Below are positions 5,606-8,650 of a stretch of DNA of 8,650 nucleotides, one piece after another. The notes beneath the pieces were generated by a model. That model made no database searches, was not told where the DNA came from, and saw only the letters and a list, made by a program, of their open reading frames with translations. Origin of the DNA: an uncultured Thermoleophilia bacterium (lineage in GTDB: Bacteria > Actinomycetota > Thermoleophilia > UBA2241); NCBI GenBank assembly GCA_903912585.1, contig CAIWHY010000422.1, positions 1 to 8,650 on the forward strand, read 5' to 3'. Position 1 is the stretch's first letter. Each line of letters starts with the position of its first letter. The position numbers were made by a program, and so were the translations under genes.

Positions 5606-6472
5606 CTACGCCATCACCGCCGTGATGTCGATGAGGTGCTTCTTGAGCCCGAGCTCCTTGTCGCCGAGGCCGAGGGCGCGCCCGACGAGCTGGCTCAGGA
5701 ATACCACCGGGATCGGCTGCCAGTCGCTCTTGCCGCGCATCATCTCGCTCTGGCGGCCGTCGAGGTTGACCTGGCACAGCGGGCAGGCGACGGAGACGGC
5801 TTCGGCGCCGCAGGCCTTGGCGTCCGTGAGGATGCGGCCCACGAGGTCGTCGACGATGTGCTGCTCGGTGAGCGCCAGCGCGGCGCCGCAGCAGTCGGTC
5901 TTGTAGTTCCAGTCGACCGGCGTGCAGCCGAGCGCTTTGACGACCGCGTCCATGTGCGTCGGGTACTCGGGGTCATCGGCGAGCGTCACCTTGGGCGGCC
6001 GGGTGAGCAGGCAGCCGTAGTAGCAGGCGATCTTGAGGCCGGCGAACGGCCGCGTCACCTTGGCGGCGAGCTCGTCGAGGCCCACGGCGTCGTGGTAGAC
6101 GTCGATGAGGTTCTGCACCGTCACGCCGCCGTTGTAGGCACGGCCGACGACGGCGCGCACGTCGCTCGCGGTCTGCGCGTCGTCCGCGACCTCGTGGGCG
6201 CCGGTCTTGAAGCGGCTGTAGCACGCCGCGCAGGGCACGGCCACGGCGTCGAGCTTCATGTCCTGCTCGACCTTGGCCAGCTCGTTCACCGGCAGCGCCG
6301 CGGCGAGCAGGCGGTTGATCGAGTGCGCCGCGGTGTTGCCGCAGCACTCCCAGCCCGGGATCTCCTGCAGCGTGAGGCCGAGCGCCCGGGCCGTGGCCTT
6401 GAAGCTCGCGTCGAACTCGCCGGAGGTGCCGTGCAGCGAGCAGCCGGGGTAGTAGGCGAGGGTCTTGCTCAC
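5606..6472 (-). CDS. hdrB: Heterodisulfide reductase subunit B (HdrB), twin CCG domains
   Basis: A 288-residue cytosolic subunit carrying both cysteine-rich CCG domains. Domain 1 has C11, C43-C44, C81 and C84 (C-x31-CC-x36-C-x2-C). Domain 2 has C154, C194-C195, C230 and C233 (C-x39-CC-x34-C-x2-C). In methanogen HdrB these hold the two non-cubane [4Fe-4S] clusters that cleave the CoM-S-S-CoB disulfide, and all ligands are present here. The length is normal. In a bacterium without that disulfide the subunit probably passes electrons within an Hdr-type complex, here most likely with MetVF. The start is a GTG at 6472 that overlaps the hdrC stop by four bases (GTGA), implying translational coupling. 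The protein begins SKTLAYYPGCSLHG, as the family does. It is the last gene of the operon. A glycolate-oxidase or lactate-utilisation iron-sulfur subunit is excluded by the HdrC partner and by the HdrB-like spacing. Confidence 0.95.
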   Translation of the reverse strand: MSKTLAYYPGCSLHGTSGEFDASFKATARALGLTLQEIPGWECCGNTAAHSINRLLAAALPVNELAKVEQDMKLDAVAVPCAACYSRFKTGAHEVADDAQTASDVRAVVGRAYNGGVTVQNLIDVYHDAVGLDELAAKVTRPFAGLKIACYYGCLLTRPPKVTLADDPEYPTHMDAVVKALGCTPVDWNYKTDCCGAALALTEQHIVDDLVGRILTDAKACGAEAVSVACPLCQVNLDGRQSEMMRGKSDWQPIPVVFLSQLVGRALGLGDKELGLKKHLIDITAVMA

Positions 6473-7122
6473 GACGCGCCCCCGTTCTTGGGCGCCGGCT
6501 TGGCCTTGGCGGCCGGCACGTCCTTGGCCTTCGCGGCGTTCGCCGCGGCAGCCCCGTAGGCGTTCTGCCGCGTGCGCGTGATGCTCTCGGCGGTGGCGAC
6601 CATGCGCTTCATGGCCACCGTGTCGCCGCGCTTGAGCGTCGGGTTGATCTTGCCCTTGAGCATCATCTTGGGTCCAAGGGAGAGCCACGACTTGGCGCTC
6701 ATCGGGCGCTTGAGGACGTCGAGCGTGATGAGCTCGACTTCCCACATGCGGCCCCAGCGCACGAACGAGTCGTAGTTGAGCTTGAGCATGGCCGCCGACG
6801 GCGTGTTGGCGGGGATGCGGTCGTCTCGGCGGGCGATGATCTTGAGCTCGTCCATGATCGCCGCGATGTCGATGCCCTGCGGGCAGCGCGTGGTGCAGGT
6901 CTCGCAGCCGGTGCAGAGCCAGATGAACCTGTCGTCGAACACCATGTCCAGCTGGCCCAGCTGCACGGCGCGCATGATCTGCGCCGGGTGCATGCCGGCG
7001 TAGCCGGCCACGGGGCATCCGGTGGTGCACTTCTTGCACTGGTAGCACTTGTAGGCGTTCTCGCCGCAGCCCTTGCCGACTGTCTGGGCGAGGCCGACGC
7101 TCGGTGTGCAGGTGGTCGCCAT
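6469..7122 (-). CDS. hdrC: Heterodisulfide reductase subunit C (HdrC), ferredoxin-like
   Basis: A 217-residue iron-sulfur protein that carries electrons from HdrA to HdrB. Two classical [4Fe-4S] motifs are complete: C26-x2-C29-x2-C32-x3-C36-P and C70-x2-C73-x2-C76-x3-C80-P. A helical domain follows, ending near residue 175. Extra cysteines at 5 and 19 precede the first motif. The last 35-40 residues are a low-complexity Ala/Lys/Pro tail (for example AKAKDVPAAKAKPAPK), longer than I expect for HdrC and probably a flexible extension. The ATG at 7122 is preceded by AGGAGGT about five bases upstream, a ribosome site that overlaps the end of metF. The gap to metF is ten bases and the overlap with hdrB is four, so all are in one operon. 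HdrA, the flavin partner HdrC needs, is not in the window. Confidence 0.95.
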   Translation of the reverse strand: MATTCTPSVGLAQTVGKGCGENAYKCYQCKKCTTGCPVAGYAGMHPAQIMRAVQLGQLDMVFDDRFIWLCTGCETCTTRCPQGIDIAAIMDELKIIARRDDRIPANTPSAAMLKLNYDSFVRWGRMWEVELITLDVLKRPMSAKSWLSLGPKMMLKGKINPTLKRGDTVAMKRMVATAESITRTRQNAYGAAAANAAKAKDVPAAKAKPAPKNGGAS

Positions 7123-7132
7123 ACCGGACCTC

Positions 7133-8077
7133 CTAGGCCACCGCGGGTCGCGGCATCAGGCCGGCGGCCTCGACGATCTCGGGCACGGCGATCTCCCACT
7201 CGATGGCCATGATGTGCACGCCGGCGACACCTTCGATCTCGGTGAACTCCTTGATCATCTCGACGGCGATCTTCTTGCCCTCGGCCTGCGACTCCGCGCC
7301 CTTCTCGCAGGCGGCCATGCGGTCGACGATGTCCTGGGGCACGTCGATGCCGGGCACGAACTTCTGCATGTAGCGCGCGCCGCCGACGCCCTTGAGCGGC
7401 GTGATGCCGGCGAGGATCTTGATCTCCTTGTGCAGGCCCAGGGCGCGGACCTCTTCCATCCACTTCTTGAACTTGGGGACGTTGAAGATGCACTGCGTCT
7501 GGATGAAGTCGGCGCCGGCCTCGATCTTCTTCTTGAGGCGCAGGGCGCGGAACTCGAAGGGGTCGGCGAAGGGGTTCTCGGCGCAGCCGATGTAGATCTG
7601 CGGGGCGACGGGCATCTCCTCGCCGCACTGGAACTTGGCCTCGTCGCGCATGTCCTTGTACATCTTGATGAGGTTGAGCGAGTCGAGGTCGTGGACGCCC
7701 TTGGCCTCGGGATGGTTGCCGAAGCTCATGTGGTCGCCGGTGAGGCAGAGGATGTTCTTGAGGCCGAGGATCGAGGCGCCGAGGATGTCGGCCTGCATGG
7801 CGAGGCGGTTACGGTCGCGGCAGGTCATCTGCATGATCGCCTCGAGGCCGTTCTGCTGGGCCTGCCAGCCTGATGCCATGGAGCAGACGCGCACGACGGC
7901 CGTCTGGTTGTCGGTGATGTTGACGGCGTCGACGAAGCCCTTGAGGATCTTGGCTTTGTCCTCGATGACGCTGCCGTCGGCGCTCTTGGGCGGGCCGCAC
8001 TCGCCGGTCACGGCGAACTTGCCCGCGCTGAGGATCTTCTCGAGGTTGCTGCCGGCCTTGTACTCAGTCGCGGTCAT
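7133..8077 (-). CDS. metF: 5,10-methylenetetrahydrofolate reductase (MetF, acetogen type)
   Basis: A 314-residue flavoprotein TIM barrel that reduces methylene-THF to methyl-THF, the last reductive step of the methyl branch of the Wood-Ljungdahl pathway. Visible signatures are the catalytic Glu in TGECGPPK (E26, matching E28 of E. coli MetF), DAVNITDNQ (50-58), the TCRDRNR block (85-91), LTGDH with the folate-contacting Asp (D115), and the substrate-side Gln in ADFIQTQCIFN (Q195). The length is normal for the short MetF that works with MetV. The ATG at 8077 overlaps the metV stop by four bases (ATGA) and has GAGGAGG about nine bases upstream. Linkage to metV and hdrCB argues for the methyl-branch role rather than simple methionine synthesis, and for electron supply other than plain NADH. 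A sole role in one-carbon metabolism for methionine remains possible. Confidence 0.95.
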   Translation of the reverse strand: MTATEYKAGSNLEKILSAGKFAVTGECGPPKSADGSVIEDKAKILKGFVDAVNITDNQTAVVRVCSMASGWQAQQNGLEAIMQMTCRDRNRLAMQADILGASILGLKNILCLTGDHMSFGNHPEAKGVHDLDSLNLIKMYKDMRDEAKFQCGEEMPVAPQIYIGCAENPFADPFEFRALRLKKKIEAGADFIQTQCIFNVPKFKKWMEEVRALGLHKEIKILAGITPLKGVGGARYMQKFVPGIDVPQDIVDRMAACEKGAESQAEGKKIAVEMIKEFTEIEGVAGVHIMAIEWEIAVPEIVEAAGLMPRPAVA

Positions 8078-8650
8078 ACCGGCTTCGCCTCCTCACGCAC
8101 CATCTTGCGGGGGCCGCCGGAGCTGCTCTTGCTCCAGTTCTTCGGCGGCCGGTTGATGTACATCATCTCTTCGCGGCCCTGCGACTTGAGGCGCTCCCAG
8201 ATCAGGGCCCAGGCGCAGTCGAGGTCTTCCTTCTCCGGCGTCGTGACCTCGCACTTGCCGTCGTGAGAGCCGCCGCAGGGGCCGTTCATGAGGCTCTTGC
8301 TGCAGCGCACCACCGGGCAGATGCCGGCGGTCTCGCCGATCACGCACTCGCCGCAGGCGCCGCAACGCTCGAGCCACACCGCGTGCTCCTGCGGCATGCC
8401 GAGCATGTTGGTGTTCACGGCGGGGACGACGATCTTGGGGGCGAATTTCTCGGCCATGCTCTGGATGCCGATGCCGCAGGCCATGCTGACGACCACGTCG
8501 GCGGCCTCGACCTTGTCGGCGATCATATCCAGGTACTCCCACTCGCACTGGCGGATGGCGGCCGTGTGCTCGACCTCCACGGCACGGCCGTCCTTCTCGG
8601 CGATGATGCGCAGCTCGCTGGCGAGGATCTCCGCCTCTTTCTCGCCGCCG
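8074..8650 (-). CDS. metV: MetV, iron-sulfur partner of MetF (5' end outside window)
   Basis: The visible 191 residues run to the right edge of the window with no stop. The gene continues past 8650, and about 35 N-terminal residues are missing compared with typical MetV. The fragment opens at GEKEAEILASELRIIAEKDG. It contains SMACGIGIQSMAEKF and VNTNMLG, then the cysteine-rich C-terminal domain: ERCGACGECV, GICPVVRCSKS, NGPCGGS and GKCEV. This is the MTHFR C-terminal/MetV family, which carries iron-sulfur clusters and delivers electrons to MetF in acetogens. GTG at 8580 could serve as a start in isolation, but the conserved family sequence continues upstream of it, so it is not the real start. 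The C-terminal end (about 25 residues, Lys/Ser/Arg-rich) is poorly conserved in character. It is the first visible gene of the operon and overlaps metF by four bases. Confidence 0.92.
   Translation of the reverse strand, partial: GGEKEAEILASELRIIAEKDGRAVEVEHTAAIRQCEWEYLDMIADKVEAADVVVSMACGIGIQSMAEKFAPKIVVPAVNTNMLGMPQEHAVWLERCGACGECVIGETAGICPVVRCSKSLMNGPCGGSHDGKCEVTTPEKEDLDCAWALIWERLKSQGREEMMYINRPPKNWSKSSSGGPRKMVREEAKPV

Noticed and set aside
5636..6559. Plus-strand frame opposite hdrB
   Set aside because: Antisense shadow. HdrB has all ten cluster cysteines in family spacing.
7073..7873. Plus-strand frame opposite metF
   Set aside because: Leu/Asp/His-rich antisense shadow of metF with no independent motif.
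1..8650. tRNA or rRNA genes, CRISPR arrays, transposases, attachment sites
   Set aside because: I looked for cloverleaf-like segments, regularly spaced repeats and transposase motifs on both strands and found none.

Overview
The window is about 70% GC throughout. It most likely comes from an anaerobic, high-GC bacterium that carries Wood-Ljungdahl (acetyl-CoA) pathway genes. I favour an Actinomycetota lineage such as Coriobacteriia or Thermoleophilia relatives. The reasons are GC content, strong third-position GC, an SPFH plus ribbon-helix-helix gene pair of a type I associate with actinobacteria, and a probable leaderless mRNA. A high-GC Chloroflexota is the main alternative. The placement is inference, since no rRNA or other marker gene is present.

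Layout. (1) 10-1611 (+): a membrane-bound sensor diguanylate cyclase with a 7TM N-terminal region, a PAS domain and a GGDEF-type domain. (2) 1666-3002 (-): a two-gene unit made of an SPFH/band-7 membrane protein followed by a 68-residue ribbon-helix-helix DNA-binding protein. A near-perfect 28-bp palindrome lies over the likely promoter of this unit. (3) 3177-3560 (+): a small VOC/glyoxalase-fold protein followed by hairpins. (4) 3740-5086 (+): an MFS transporter that is probably translated from a leaderless GTG. (5) 5087-5605: a stretch with no intact gene, holding hairpins and a possible decayed gene remnant. (6) 5606-8650 (-): a tightly packed operon in the order metV (5' end outside the window), metF, hdrC, hdrB, with 4-bp overlaps or a 10-bp gap between genes and a strong hairpin after hdrB.

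How the genes work together. MetF and MetV together form the acetogen-type methylene-tetrahydrofolate reductase. HdrC and HdrB are the electron-transfer and non-cubane-cluster subunits of heterodisulfide-reductase-type complexes. Their co-transcription points to a soluble Hdr-linked MetVF complex like the one described for Moorella thermoacetica (HdrCBA-MvhD-MetVF). That complex would couple methyl-branch reduction to another redox pair. HdrA and MvhD are not in the window and may lie upstream of metV, beyond the right edge.

The SPFH/RHH pair is the least understood part. The palindrome suggests that the RHH protein represses its own unit. The diguanylate cyclase, VOC protein and MFS transporter look like ordinary single genes unrelated to the operon.
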